From the NCBI RefSeq assembly GCF_027107535.1, contig NZ_CP114283.1, positions 3,100,001-3,164,000 on the forward strand: DNA of 64,000 bases, given 5' to 3'. The position numbers were made by a program, and so were the translations under genes. The notes beneath the pieces were generated by a model. That model was not told the origin of the DNA. It was given only the letters and a program-made list of their open reading frames with translations, and ran no database searches. The first letter of the stretch is position 1; each line of letters opens with the position of its first letter. Source of the DNA: Streptomyces aurantiacus. Its GTDB lineage: Bacteria > Actinomycetota > Actinomycetes > Streptomycetales > Streptomycetaceae. Shown here in pieces: positions 35,082-43,880 of the stretch.

Positions 35082-36245
35082 ATGAGGCTTCTGCACACTT
35101 CCGACTGGCATCTCGGCCGGGCGTTCCACCGGGTGAACATGCTCGGAGCCCAGGCCGAGTTCATCGGCCACCTCGTCACCACCGTGCGCGAGCGCGAGGT
35201 GGACGCGGTGGTCGTGTCGGGGGACGTGTACGACCGGGCCGTGCCCCCGCTGGCCGCGGTCGAGCTCTTCGACGACGCGCTGCACCGCCTGGCCGGCCTC
35301 GGCGTGCCCACGGTGATGATCTCCGGGAACCACGACTCGGCGCGCCGGCTCGGCGTCGGCGCCGGACTCATCGACCGCGCCGGCATCCATCTGCGGACCG
35401 ATCCCTCCGCGTGCGGCACGCCCGTGGTGCTGGCGGACGCCTTCGGCGGTGTGGCCTTCTACGGACTGCCGTATCTGGAACCGGCCCTGGTGAAGGACGA
35501 GTTCGGAGTGGACAAGGCGGGCCACGAGAGCGTGCTCGCCGCCGCCATGGACCGGGTGCGCGCCGACCTCGCCACCCGCGCGCCGGGCACCCGTTCCGTC
35601 GTCCTCGCCCACGCCTTCGTCACCGGTGGTGAGGCCAGCGACAGTGAGCGGGACATCACGGTGGGCGGGGTCGCCGCCGTCCCCGCGGGGGTCTTCGACG
35701 GCGTCGACTACGTGGCGCTCGGCCATCTCCACGGCAGCCAGACCATCACCCCGCGCGTGCGCTACTCGGGCTCGCCCCTGCCGTACTCCTTCTCGGAGAC
35801 GGACCACCGCAAGAGCATGTGGCTGGTCGACCTGGGAGCCGACGGGTCGGTGGAGGCCGAGCGCCTCGACTGCCCCGTACCGCGCGCACTGGCCCGTGTC
35901 CGGGGCGCACTGGAGGATCTGCTCGCCGATCCGGCACTGACGCGCCACGAGGAGGCATGGATCGAGGCGACCCTCACCGACCCGGTGCGTCCCGCCGACC
36001 CCATGGCGCGGCTCACCGAGCGGTTCCCCCACACGCTCAGCCTCGTCTTCGAACCAGAGCGGGCGGCCGACGACCCCGACGTGTCGTACGCGCGGCGGCT
36101 CGCGGGCCGCAACGACCAGCAGATCGCGGAGGACTTCGTGGCCCATGTGCGCGGCGCCGGCCCCGACGAACACGAACAGGCCGTGCTCCAGGACGCGTTC
36201 GACACGGTCCGCGCCGACGACACCGTCCGCGAGGTCGCCAGGTGA
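35082..36245 (+). CDS. sbcD: Exonuclease subunit SbcD (Mre11-like)
   Basis: The 387-residue protein is the Mre11-family nuclease of the SbcCD complex. It holds the calcineurin-like motifs HTSDWHLGR (residues 5-13), SGDVYDRA near residue 47 and SGNHDSARR near residue 83, and a later His in LGHLHGSQ. With SbcC it cleaves hairpins, palindromes and protein-blocked DNA ends. The ATG lies after GGGGAT and a TAGTCT box at eight bases. The sbcC gene follows after 79 bp with its own binding site. A C-terminal capping domain is present, as usual. Confidence 0.92.
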   Translation: MRLLHTSDWHLGRAFHRVNMLGAQAEFIGHLVTTVREREVDAVVVSGDVYDRAVPPLAAVELFDDALHRLAGLGVPTVMISGNHDSARRLGVGAGLIDRAGIHLRTDPSACGTPVVLADAFGGVAFYGLPYLEPALVKDEFGVDKAGHESVLAAAMDRVRADLATRAPGTRSVVLAHAFVTGGEASDSERDITVGGVAAVPAGVFDGVDYVALGHLHGSQTITPRVRYSGSPLPYSFSETDHRKSMWLVDLGADGSVEAERLDCPVPRALARVRGALEDLLADPALTRHEEAWIEATLTDPVRPADPMARLTERFPHTLSLVFEPERAADDPDVSYARRLAGRNDQQIAEDFVAHVRGAGPDEHEQAVLQDAFDTVRADDTVREVAR

Positions 36246-36324
36246 CGCCGCACGACCCGGACGGCCGACGGCCCGCGGCGCAGTCGCACGGCCCGTACCG
36301 CGCGCCGCACTTCGAGGGAGCCCG

Positions 36325-39315
36325 ATGAGGCTGCACCGGCTGCACATCACCGCCTTCGGGCCGTTCGGCGGCGCCCAGGAGGTCGACTTCGACGACCTGT
36401 CGGCCGCCGGACTCTTCCTGCTGCACGGGCCCACGGGCGCAGGCAAGACCTCCGTCCTGGACGCCGTCTGCTTCGCGCTCTACGGCTCGGTGCCGGGCGC
36501 CAGACAGGGCGGCTCGCTGCGCAGCGACCACGCGCTGTCCGGCACCCGCACCGAGGTGTCGCTGGAACTCACCGTGGCCGGACGGCGCCTGGAGGTCACC
36601 CGGCAGCCGCCCTGGGAGCGCCCCAAGAAGCGAGGCACCGGCACCACGAAGGAGAAGGCACAGAGCTGGCTGCGCGAGTACGACGCCCCGGCGGGCTCCT
36701 GGAAGGACCTCAGCCGCTCCCACCAGGAGATCGGTGAGGAGATCACCCAGCTGCTGGGCATGAGCCGCGAGCAGTTCTGCCAGGTCGTGCTGTTGCCCCA
36801 GGGAGACTTCGCGCGCTTCCTGCGGGCCGACGCCGAGGCCCGCGGCAGACTCCTCGGCCGTCTCTTCGACACGAGCCGCTTCGCCGCCGTCGAGCAGCGC
36901 CTGGCCGAGCGCAGGCGGGCGACCGAGACGCAGGTGCGATCCACGGACGCCGAGTTGCTCGCCGACGCCCACCGGATGCAGCAGGCGGCCGGTGATCTCG
37001 TCGAGCTGCCGCTGCCCGACCTGACGCCCGGCGAACCGGGGCTCGCCGAGGCCGTCCTCGTGTGGGCGGCGATCGCCAGGAGCACGGCCCGCGAGAGGTT
37101 CACGATCGCCCACTGCGCGCAGGCCGCCGGGGAGTCGGCACAGGCTGCCGCGGATCGCGTACTCGAGGACGTCCGCGAAGTGGCGAGGCTCCAGGAGCGG
37201 TTCGCCGAGGCCCGGGAGCGGGCCGCCCGTCTGGAGGAGCGGTCCGGGAGCCACCGGGAGGCGCTGGCGCGCATGGAGCGTGCCCGGAAGGCGGAGGCGG
37301 TGGCGCCCGCCCTCGGACTGCGTGAGGCGACCGAGGCCGAGCACCGCCGGGCGGCCGACGCCGAGGCGCGCGCCCGCGCCCTGCTCCCCGAAGCCTTCAC
37401 GGAAGCCGGTGCGACGGAACTCGCGGGCGCCGCACGCAAGGCCGCCGAGGAGCTGGGCGGACTGGAGTCGGCCCGCCGAGGCGAGCACCGGCTCGCCGAA
37501 CTCGCCACCGAGAGCCACGAGCTGGACCGTCAGGAGCGCGCCGACGAGGACGTGCTGCAGGACGCCGAGCACTGGCTCTCGGAGTGGGAGGCGCACAGGA
37601 CCGGCCTCCAGACACGTATCGACGTGGCCCAGGAGGCCGCCACCCGCGCCGAACAGCTCTCCGTCCAGCGCGATCCCGCCCGCTCACGGCTCGCGGCCGC
37701 CCGGTTGCGCGACCAGCTCGCCGGGGACACCGACGAGGCCCACGCACGCGTGCTGGCCGCGCGCGAACGGGCCACGGAGGCCCGCGCCCACTGGCTGGAT
37801 CTCAAGGAGCAGCGCCTCAAGGGCATCGCCGCGGAACTCGCGGCGGGTCTGGTGGACGGCGAGGCCTGCACGGTCTGCGGCGCCACCGAACACCCCGTTC
37901 CCGCCCGCAAGGTTGAGGGGCACGTCGACCGGCGGGCCGAAGAGGCCGCGCTCGCCGCGTACCAGCGCGCCGACGAGCAGCGCACCGAGGAGGAGCGACG
38001 GCTCGGCGTGGTGCGCGAGGCGCTGGCCGCCGCGACGGCCGAGGCGGGAGACACCCCCACCGGCCGACTCGCCGAGCAGGCCGAGGAGTTGGAGCGGCGA
38101 CACGCCGAGGCACGGGGCGCCGCCTCGGGGCTGCACGCGGCAGGTGAGGCACTCCGGCAGGCCGAGCAGGAGCACCGGCGCCGGCTCACCGCCCACCAGG
38201 AGGCCGCGGTGCGGGGCGCCTCACGGACCGCACGCAAAGACGCCCTCGCCCGGGAAACGGCAGCGCTGGAAGAGGAGTTGACGCAGGCCAGGGGTTCGGC
38301 GGGCAGCGTCGCCGAGCGGGCGGCGCAGCTGGAGCGGCGGGTCTCGGCGCTCACGGAGGCCGCGGACACGGCGCGCGTCGCGGCGGACACCGCGCAACGG
38401 CTCAAGGACGCCGACGCGCGACTCGCCGACGCCGCCTTCCGGGCCGGGTTCGACACGCCGCAGGCCGCCGCGGCCGCCCTCCTCGACGACGCCGCCCACC
38501 GCGATCTGCAACGACGGATCGACGCCTGGCAGCAGGAGGAGGCGACGGTGCGTGCGGTGCTCGCGGAGGCCGGGACGGCGTCCGCCGCGCAGCAGCCGCC
38601 GGCCGACCTCCGGGCCGCCGAGCAGACCGCCGCCGCGGCCGGCCGGCGAGTGCGTGAGGCCGCCTCGTCGCGCGACGACGCGGCCCGCCGCTGCACCGAA
38701 CTCGACCGGCTGACACACCGGGCGGCCGTGTCGGTCCGCCGGCTGGCGCCGCTGCGCGAGGAGTACGACCGTGTGGCCCGCCTCGCGACACTCGCGGCCG
38801 GCACCTCCGCGGACAACGAACGCAGGATGCGTCTGGAGTCCTACGTCCTCGCCGCCCGTCTGGAACAGGTCGCGGCGGCCGCCACAGCACGGCTGCAGCG
38901 CATGTCCGCCGGGCGGTACACCCTCGTGCACTCCGACGACCGGGCCGGGCGCGGCCGCAGCGGGCTCGGGCTGCACGTCGTCGACGCCTGGACCGGTCGC
39001 GAGCGCGACACGGCGACGCTCTCCGGGGGCGAGACGTTCTTCGCCTCCCTCGCGCTCGCGCTGGGACTCGCGGACGTGGTCACCGACGAAGCGGGGGGCG
39101 TCCGTCTCGACACGCTCTTCATCGACGAGGGGTTCGGCAGCCTCGACGACCAGACGCTCGACGAGGTCCTCGACGTACTGGACTCGCTGCGGGAGCGGGA
39201 TCGCAGTGTCGGCATCGTCAGTCATGTCGCCGACCTGCGCCGACGGATCCACGCACAGCTGGAGATCGTCAAGGGACGCTCGGGATCGGTCGTACGGCAA
39301 CGGATGGGCGGCTGA
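36325..39315 (+). CDS. sbcC: Exonuclease subunit SbcC (Rad50-like)
   Basis: The 996-residue SMC-family ATPase has the N-terminal Walker A HGPTGAGKTS near residue 35, long Ala/Glu/Arg-rich coiled coils, a zinc hook CTVCG (Cys 515 and 518) at the middle, and a C-terminal ATPase half. That half holds the signature LSGGETFFASLALALG near residue 897 and Walker B DTLFIDEGFGSLD. ATP binding opens access of DNA to SbcD. GAGGGAG precedes the ATG. The stop is followed by a 345-bp gene-free region with a strong hairpin. Confidence 0.92.
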   Translation: MRLHRLHITAFGPFGGAQEVDFDDLSAAGLFLLHGPTGAGKTSVLDAVCFALYGSVPGARQGGSLRSDHALSGTRTEVSLELTVAGRRLEVTRQPPWERPKKRGTGTTKEKAQSWLREYDAPAGSWKDLSRSHQEIGEEITQLLGMSREQFCQVVLLPQGDFARFLRADAEARGRLLGRLFDTSRFAAVEQRLAERRRATETQVRSTDAELLADAHRMQQAAGDLVELPLPDLTPGEPGLAEAVLVWAAIARSTARERFTIAHCAQAAGESAQAAADRVLEDVREVARLQERFAEARERAARLEERSGSHREALARMERARKAEAVAPALGLREATEAEHRRAADAEARARALLPEAFTEAGATELAGAARKAAEELGGLESARRGEHRLAELATESHELDRQERADEDVLQDAEHWLSEWEAHRTGLQTRIDVAQEAATRAEQLSVQRDPARSRLAAARLRDQLAGDTDEAHARVLAARERATEARAHWLDLKEQRLKGIAAELAAGLVDGEACTVCGATEHPVPARKVEGHVDRRAEEAALAAYQRADEQRTEEERRLGVVREALAAATAEAGDTPTGRLAEQAEELERRHAEARGAASGLHAAGEALRQAEQEHRRRLTAHQEAAVRGASRTARKDALARETAALEEELTQARGSAGSVAERAAQLERRVSALTEAADTARVAADTAQRLKDADARLADAAFRAGFDTPQAAAAALLDDAAHRDLQRRIDAWQQEEATVRAVLAEAGTASAAQQPPADLRAAEQTAAAAGRRVREAASSRDDAARRCTELDRLTHRAAVSVRRLAPLREEYDRVARLATLAAGTSADNERRMRLESYVLAARLEQVAAAATARLQRMSAGRYTLVHSDDRAGRGRSGLGLHVVDAWTGRERDTATLSGGETFFASLALALGLADVVTDEAGGVRLDTLFIDEGFGSLDDQTLDEVLDVLDSLRERDRSVGIVSHVADLRRRIHAQLEIVKGRSGSVVRQRMGG

Positions 39316-39660
39316 CGTCCGGGGCACCGGCGACTGTCGGCGCGGCATCGGCGGCCGTTGCCGGACGGCTCGGCGGAGTCGTCCGCCGGGGCCGGAGACC
39401 GGCCCCGGGGCGAGCCGGTCGGGCTGACAGACGGACGCCTGGGCATGGCCGAGGGCGGAGAGGGGGCGGGGCAGCCGGTCGGCGTGGGGGCGGCCGCGCT
39501 CACGTGCAGGTCGGGCGAGATGCCCGGGCTAGGTCAGGCAGTCGGTCGGGAGACGGCCGCTCGCGTCAGGAGCCGGTCGGCGGTGTCAGCCGGCGGTGCC
39601 ATGTGGCCGGGCGGGGCCGGTGGGGGCGCCCGGCGGCCGTGCGGTGCCGACGGGCCGGTT
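39316..39660. other. Gene-free convergent region between sbcC and lrp
   Basis: This 345-bp stretch between convergent genes is very GC-rich. Short frames exist, but none has a start with a binding site, a recognisable product or normal codon bias. The only clear structure is the hairpin at 39386-39408. Confidence 0.7.
39386..39408. terminator. Terminator after sbcC
   Basis: A perfect 10-bp stem (CCGGGGCCGG / CCGGCCCCGG) with an AGA loop lies 70 bases after the sbcC stop. It can stop transcription from both sides. Confidence 0.75.
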
Positions 39661-40107
39661 TCAGCGGCCGAGCGGTCGGCGGGGCAAGGGTGACGAGTAC
39701 ACGACGCTCGTCGTGACCGAGCCCAGTGTGCCGATCCTGCCCGACACCTCCTCCAGGTGACTCATCGAGCGGGCCGCGACCTTGATCACGAAGCAGTCGT
39801 CGCCCGTGACGTGGTGCGCCTCCAGGATCTCCGGGGTGGCGGCGACCAGATCGTGGAACGGCTTGTAGTTGCCGTTCGGGTAGCGCAGCCGCACGAACGC
39901 GAGGATCGCCAGGCCGAGGCTCTCCGGGGCGACCACCGCCGCGTACCCCTGGATGACACCTGCCTCCTCCAGCCGGCGCACCCGCTCGGTGACCGCGCTC
40001 GCGGACATGGAGACGGCGCGGGCCAGTTCGGCGAAACTGGCCCGGCCGTCGCGCTGGAGGACATCGAGGATGCGCCAGTCCGTGGTGTCCGGTGAATACG
40101 CGGTCAT
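39661..40107 (-). CDS. Lrp/AsnC family regulator
   Basis: The 148-residue protein has an N-terminal HTH (ARASFAELARAVSMSASAVTERVRRLEEAG, about 18-47) and a C-terminal RAM/ACT ligand domain (ILAFVRLR through SSPLP). Members bind amino acids and form octamers. It was started at the ATG ending at 40107, which gives the usual length. It is divergent from a micro-ORF-rhodanese transcript across 94 bp, so control of the rhodanese gene is the natural guess. The ligand is unknown. Confidence 0.88.
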   Translation of the reverse strand: MTAYSPDTTDWRILDVLQRDGRASFAELARAVSMSASAVTERVRRLEEAGVIQGYAAVVAPESLGLAILAFVRLRYPNGNYKPFHDLVAATPEILEAHHVTGDDCFVIKVAARSMSHLEEVSGRIGTLGSVTTSVVYSSPLPRRPLGR

Positions 40108-40189
40108 GGTCGAGGAATAGCAGGGAAATCCCCGGCTGATCAAGGCGGAGGCCGGGAATCGCTCCTTCAAGGGGAAGGATCACCGGCCG

Positions 40190-40195
40190 TAGATT
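40190..40195 (+). promoter_or_regulatory. -10 box of a leaderless transcript (rhodanese locus)
   Basis: TAGATT lies exactly six bases before the ATG at 40202, the first codon of a micro-ORF. Confidence 0.6.
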
Positions 40196-40201
40196 CTGGT
40201 C

Positions 40202-40297
40202 ATGGAGTTCCGCACAGCCGGTGCGGCGACGGCGCCGGACCGCCCCAGGGCGGGTCGGCGGAAGGAACCGGGAGGGAAACCCAGGCCATGGCCATGA
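40202..40297 (+). CDS. Leaderless 31-codon micro-ORF coupled to the rhodanese gene
   Basis: The ATG six bases after a TAGATT -10 box opens a 31-codon frame whose product is basic and rich in Pro, Arg and Gly (ends KPRPWP). Its TGA overlaps the rhodanese ATG at 40294 as ATGA. GGGAGGG at its 3' end could also serve as binding site for the main gene. Sulfur genes in actinobacteria can have cysteine-rich leader peptides, but this one has no Cys. A regulatory or coupling role is inferred. Confidence 0.5.
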   Translation: MEFRTAGAATAPDRPRAGRRKEPGGKPRPWP

Positions 40298-40812
40298 CCA
40301 GCAGCACCACCGTGAGCACCAGCGCCGCGACGACCGGCAGGACCGCCGCCCGGAACCCCGTTCTCCGCGTGCCGCCGGCATCGCCCGCCGCTGCCGCCGC
40401 GCACTTCGGGGCGAGTCTCGCCTTCCACGCCGACGTGTCCGACGTCGCCGCCGCGCTGGCGGCCGACGGCGACCCCGGGTTCGTCGTCCTCGACTCGCGT
40501 TCCACGGCGTCCTGGGACCAGGGTCATGTGCCCGGCGCGGTCCACCTGCCCACCGCCCTGATACGCGAGCAGGCGGAGCAACTCCTCGACAGGGCCGTGC
40601 CGGTCGTCACCTACTGCTGGGGCCCTGGCTGCAACGGGGCCGCCCGGGCCGCCCTCGCCCTCGCCGAACTCGGCTACCAGGTCAAGGAGATGCTCGGCGG
40701 GTTCGAGTACTGGGTGCGTGAGGGCTTCGAGTTCGAGACCTGGGAGGGACGCGAGCAGCGCGCCGCGGACCCGTTGACGGCTCCGGCGGGCACGGACGAC
40801 TGCGGCTGCTGA
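40294..40812 (+). CDS. Rhodanese-like sulfurtransferase
   Basis: The 172-residue protein has an N-terminal disordered Thr/Ser/Ala-rich stretch of about 40 residues, then one rhodanese domain with DSRSTASWDQGHVPGAVHLP near residue 67. The active-site loop is CWGPGCNGA near residue 112. The Cys within a six-residue loop fits a persulfide-forming sulfurtransferase or Cdc25-like fold. The protein ends in a CGC motif. ATG 40294 is preferred because it overlaps the micro-ORF stop; ATG 40288 is two codons earlier. It is divergent from an Lrp regulator, which may control it. Confidence 0.87.
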   Translation: MTSSTTVSTSAATTGRTAARNPVLRVPPASPAAAAAHFGASLAFHADVSDVAAALAADGDPGFVVLDSRSTASWDQGHVPGAVHLPTALIREQAEQLLDRAVPVVTYCWGPGCNGAARAALALAELGYQVKEMLGGFEYWVREGFEFETWEGREQRAADPLTAPAGTDDCGC

Positions 40813-40966
40813 CAGCCGCTCGGCCCCTGTGTCACACGGTTCACCGACGTCGACCCCAGTCCTCACCCCAGGCGAAGGCCGCCCTCGCGAAGGCCCTACG
40901 GACTCAGTCGCGTATCAGCTGGGCGGACCGGCAAAGGAATCGTCAATCGCGGCCCGCACGGGCGTG

Positions 40967-40972
40967 TAGCTT
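40967..40972 (+). promoter_or_regulatory. -10 box of a leaderless transcript (Imm21-like gene)
   Basis: TAGCTT lies exactly six bases before the ATG at 40979, and no ribosome binding site precedes it. Confidence 0.55.
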
Positions 40973-40978
40973 CGGCCC

Positions 40979-41494
40979 ATGGCGAGTTATACGGACACCG
41001 GTTCGGTCGAGTGGGTGGAGTCGGGCGGTGGACCGCTCATGGCGATACCCGAAGGGGTGCTGCCGTTCTGGACGGGGGCCGACGGCGACGAGCTGGCCTC
41101 CGACTACGACAGGGCCTGCGAGGTGGAGGGTTTCGTCGGCCTGCTCCCCGTAGGCAACGCCACGGCCCTCGTCCTCGGTGAGGACCCCGCCGCCACCGCC
41201 TATCTGCCCGAACACGGCACGTTCGTCCGGTGGTTGGCGGGCGAATCGGAGGGTGAGCTGCTCGCCGGGGTTCCGGCCGCTCTCGACACCGCGGCGTGGG
41301 GACGCGAGGTGCACTGGGAGGTCCCCGGGGCCGTCGTGCTGTTCGACGCGGCATGGCCGGGGGAGGAGTCCACGAAGACGGGGCACCTTCGGATCGCCCT
41401 CGCACCGGGCCGGTACGCGGTGCGCGCGGCGCACGCCGAGCCGGGACCGGAGACATGGCTCGGCCTCGTCCAACTGAGGCCCCTGGGAAGCTGA
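40979..41494 (+). CDS. Imm21 family immunity-like protein
   Basis: The 171-residue acidic, cytoplasmic protein resembles the immunity protein 21 family. Visible family features are the opening EWVESGGGPL, DYDRACEVEG near residue 42 and the C-terminal GRYAVRAAHAEPGPETWLGLVQL. Imm21 members are predicted to neutralise polymorphic toxins, yet no toxin gene or secretion system lies in the neighbourhood, so it is an orphan. It may protect against toxins of other strains or have been recruited for another purpose. It seems to be translated from a leaderless mRNA. Confidence 0.72.
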   Translation: MASYTDTGSVEWVESGGGPLMAIPEGVLPFWTGADGDELASDYDRACEVEGFVGLLPVGNATALVLGEDPAATAYLPEHGTFVRWLAGESEGELLAGVPAALDTAAWGREVHWEVPGAVVLFDAAWPGEESTKTGHLRIALAPGRYAVRAAHAEPGPETWLGLVQLRPLGS

Positions 41495-41559
41495 TCGCGG
41501 CCGGCGGCCGGGCCGGTCGCTCCGCCGCGCGCGGTGCGGGGCCCGGCCGCCGTGCCTCG

Positions 41560-43251
41560 TCAGAGGCGGGACAGCTCGTCGACCAGGTCGTCCAGACCCA
41601 GCGAACCCTGGGACAGCGCCGCCATGTGCCACGCCTTCGCGTCGAAGGCGTCGCCGTGGCGCTTGCGGGCGTTCTCACGGCCCAGCAGCCAGGCGCGCTC
41701 GCCCAGCTTGTAGCCGATGGCCTGGCCGGGGATGGAGAGGTAGCGGGTCAGCTCGCTCTCCACGAAGTCCGCCGGGCGGCTGCTGTGCGCGCCGAAGAAC
41801 TCCTGGGCCAGCTCCGGAGTCCAGTGCTCCCCCGGGTGGAAGGGCGAGTCCGCCGGAATCTCCAGCTCCAGATGCATACCGATGTCGACGATGACACGGG
41901 CCGCGCGCATCATCTGCGCGTCCAGGTAACCGAGCCGCTCCTCGGCGTCCTTGAGGTAGCCGAGTTCGTCCATGAGCCGCTCCGCGTACAGGGCCCAGCC
42001 CTCGCAGTTGGCGCTGACGCCGCCGATGGTCGCCTGGTAGCGGGAGAGGTTCTCGGCGACGTGGGCCCACTGGGCGAGCTGCAGGTGATGGCCGGGGACG
42101 CCCTCGTGGTACCAGGTCGACACCAGGTCGTACACCGGGAAACGGGTGAGTCCCATGGTCGGCAGCCACGTACGGCCCGGGCGTGAGAAGTCCTCCGACG
42201 GCGGCGTGTAGTACGGGGCCGCGGCGCTGCCCGGCGGGGCGATGCGGGACTCCACCTTCCGTACGCGATCGGCGAGTTCGAAGTGTGTGCCGTCCAGTTC
42301 CTCGATCGCCTGGTCCATGAGGCCCTGCAGCCACTCGCGGACCTCGTCGACGCCCTCGATGTGCCGGCCGTGCTCGTCCAGGTGGGCGAGCGCGACCCAC
42401 GGGGTCCCGGCGGCGGGCAGGACCTTCTCGGCCTCCTTCTTCATCTCGTCGAGCAGCCGGTGGTACTCCGCCCAGCCGTACGCGTACGCCTCGTCCAGGT
42501 CGAGGTCCGTACCGTTGAAGTAGCGCGACCAGCGGGCGTACCGGTCGCGGCCCACCGTGTCGGGTGCGCCCTCGATCGCGGGCGCGTACACGTCGCGCAT
42601 CCAGTCGCGCAGCGCGACGACGGCTGCGGTCGCGGCGCGGGCGGCCTCGTCGAGTTCCGCGCGCAGGGTCCCGGGACCCGCCGACGCGAAGTCCTCGAAC
42701 CAGCCGCGGCCCGAGCCGTCCATGTCCGACCACTCCGTGAGCTGTTCGACGAAGGTCGCGGTGGGGCGCGGGCCCGCGTACAGCTTGCGCTCCAGGCCGA
42801 GGGAGAGGGACTCGCGGTAGCCGTCGAGAGCCGTCGGCACCGCGCGCAGCCGCTCGGCGATGGCAGCCCAGTCCTCGTCCGTGTCCGCCGGCGTCACGGT
42901 GAACACCTCGCGCACCGAATGGGCCGCCGTGTGCATGTTGCCGACGGCCCGCAGGCCCTCCTCGGCCTCGTGCACGCCGAGTTCGGCGGTGAGGCGCTCG
43001 CGCAGCAGGCGGCCGCAGCGGCGCTCGATGTCACTGTCCGCGCCGGGCTGCCGCTCCGCCTCGTCGAGCCGGGTCAGCGTCACCCTCGCCAGGTGCGCGA
43101 GTGCCTCCTGGCCGGCGGGCGAGGTGTCGGGCAGCCTGCTCGAACTCTCCTTCACGCCGAGGTACGTACCGGTGACCGGGTCGAGGGCGATGAGCTCGTC
43201 GACGTAGGTGTCGGCGACCTCTCGGGGCAGCGGGTTCTTCGTCTGTGACAT
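41560..43251 (-). CDS. DUF885 family putative zinc carboxypeptidase/hydrolase
   Basis: The 563-residue cytoplasmic protein belongs to the DUF885 family, whose fold resembles M3/M32-type zincin peptidases. The metal site is visible as HEGVPGHHLQ near residue 374, with a Glu further down in CEGWALYAERLM near residue 410. No signal peptide is present. Family members have been described as peptidases or as acting on modified amino acids, but no substrate is clear here. The gene is transcribed leftward away from the Lrp gene. The stop is close to the convergent Imm21-like gene. Confidence 0.85.
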   Translation of the reverse strand: MSQTKNPLPREVADTYVDELIALDPVTGTYLGVKESSSRLPDTSPAGQEALAHLARVTLTRLDEAERQPGADSDIERRCGRLLRERLTAELGVHEAEEGLRAVGNMHTAAHSVREVFTVTPADTDEDWAAIAERLRAVPTALDGYRESLSLGLERKLYAGPRPTATFVEQLTEWSDMDGSGRGWFEDFASAGPGTLRAELDEAARAATAAVVALRDWMRDVYAPAIEGAPDTVGRDRYARWSRYFNGTDLDLDEAYAYGWAEYHRLLDEMKKEAEKVLPAAGTPWVALAHLDEHGRHIEGVDEVREWLQGLMDQAIEELDGTHFELADRVRKVESRIAPPGSAAAPYYTPPSEDFSRPGRTWLPTMGLTRFPVYDLVSTWYHEGVPGHHLQLAQWAHVAENLSRYQATIGGVSANCEGWALYAERLMDELGYLKDAEERLGYLDAQMMRAARVIVDIGMHLELEIPADSPFHPGEHWTPELAQEFFGAHSSRPADFVESELTRYLSIPGQAIGYKLGERAWLLGRENARKRHGDAFDAKAWHMAALSQGSLGLDDLVDELSRL

Positions 43252-43313
43252 GCGGCCATCCTCATACGGGGACGGGGGCCGCGTCAGCTTCGTTTACCGG
43301 GCCTTGTGCCGCG

Positions 43314-43820
43314 TCAGCCCGATTTGGCCGGGAGCGTGGCCCCCGGCGGATCGGGAGGCAGCAGGGGCCCGCAGTCCCACTGCTGGAAGATCAGCCGGGT
43401 TTCGACGCGGGCCACCTCGCGGTGCGCGGTGAACCCGTCCAGAACCAGCCGCTGCAGATCCGCCATGTCGGCGACCGCGACATGCACGAGATAGTCGTCG
43501 GGCCCGGTGAGGTGGAAGACGGTACGGGACTCCGGAAGCGTCCTGATCCGCTCCACGAACGGCCCGACCAACTCCCGCCGGTGCGGCCTGACCTGCACGG
43601 ACAGCAGTGCCTCCAGCCCTCGCCCCAGCTTGGCCGGATCGAGCCGCAGCTGATGGCCCAGGATGACGCCCGAGCGGCGCAGCCGGGTGACCCGGTCCAG
43701 ACAGGTCGAGGGCGCGACACCGATCTGTGCGGCCAGATCCCGGTACGTGGTCCGGGCGTCGTTCTGCAACAGGCGCAGAAGATGAAGATCCACCGGGTCC
43801 AGTGCGACAGATTCAGCCAT
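43314..43820 (-). CDS. Lrp/AsnC family regulator beside a PLP lyase
   Basis: The 168-residue protein has an N-terminal HTH in DLAAQIGVAPSTCLDRVTRLRRSG (about 28-51) and a C-terminal RAM domain with AHREVARVETRLIF. It ends in a Pro-rich tail. The start is at 43820 because TACGTT lies six bases before it, suggesting a leaderless transcript. It is divergent from a PLP-dependent gamma-lyase/synthase. This pair recalls the methionine gamma-lyase or BkdR-type arrangements where the regulator senses an amino acid. A perfect 7-bp inverted repeat between the genes is the likely operator. Confidence 0.88.
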   Translation of the reverse strand: MAESVALDPVDLHLLRLLQNDARTTYRDLAAQIGVAPSTCLDRVTRLRRSGVILGHQLRLDPAKLGRGLEALLSVQVRPHRRELVGPFVERIRTLPESRTVFHLTGPDDYLVHVAVADMADLQRLVLDGFTAHREVARVETRLIFQQWDCGPLLPPDPPGATLPAKSG

Positions 43821-43826
43821 GTGCCG

Positions 43827-43832
43827 AACGTA
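43827..43832 (-). promoter_or_regulatory. -10 box of a leaderless transcript (lrp)
   Basis: On the minus strand TACGTT lies exactly six bases before the ATG that begins at 43820. Confidence 0.55.
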
Positions 43833-43849
43833 GCACGGCGGTTTCCCCA

Positions 43850-43876
43850 TGCAGCCCGTTCGATGTTCAGGCTGCA
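43850..43876. promoter_or_regulatory. Putative Lrp operator
   Basis: TGCAGCC (43850-43856) and GGCTGCA (43870-43876) form a perfect 7-bp inverted repeat with a 13-bp spacer, centred 40 bp from each gene start region. An ATG at 43863 lies inside it, which favours the later ATG at 43881 for the PLP gene. Confidence 0.55.
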
Positions 43877-43880
43877 CTTC

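Noticed and set aside
39358-39693. A 111-codon frame between sbcC and lrp
   Set aside because: It spans a terminator hairpin, has no ribosome binding site, overlaps lrp and is low-complexity.
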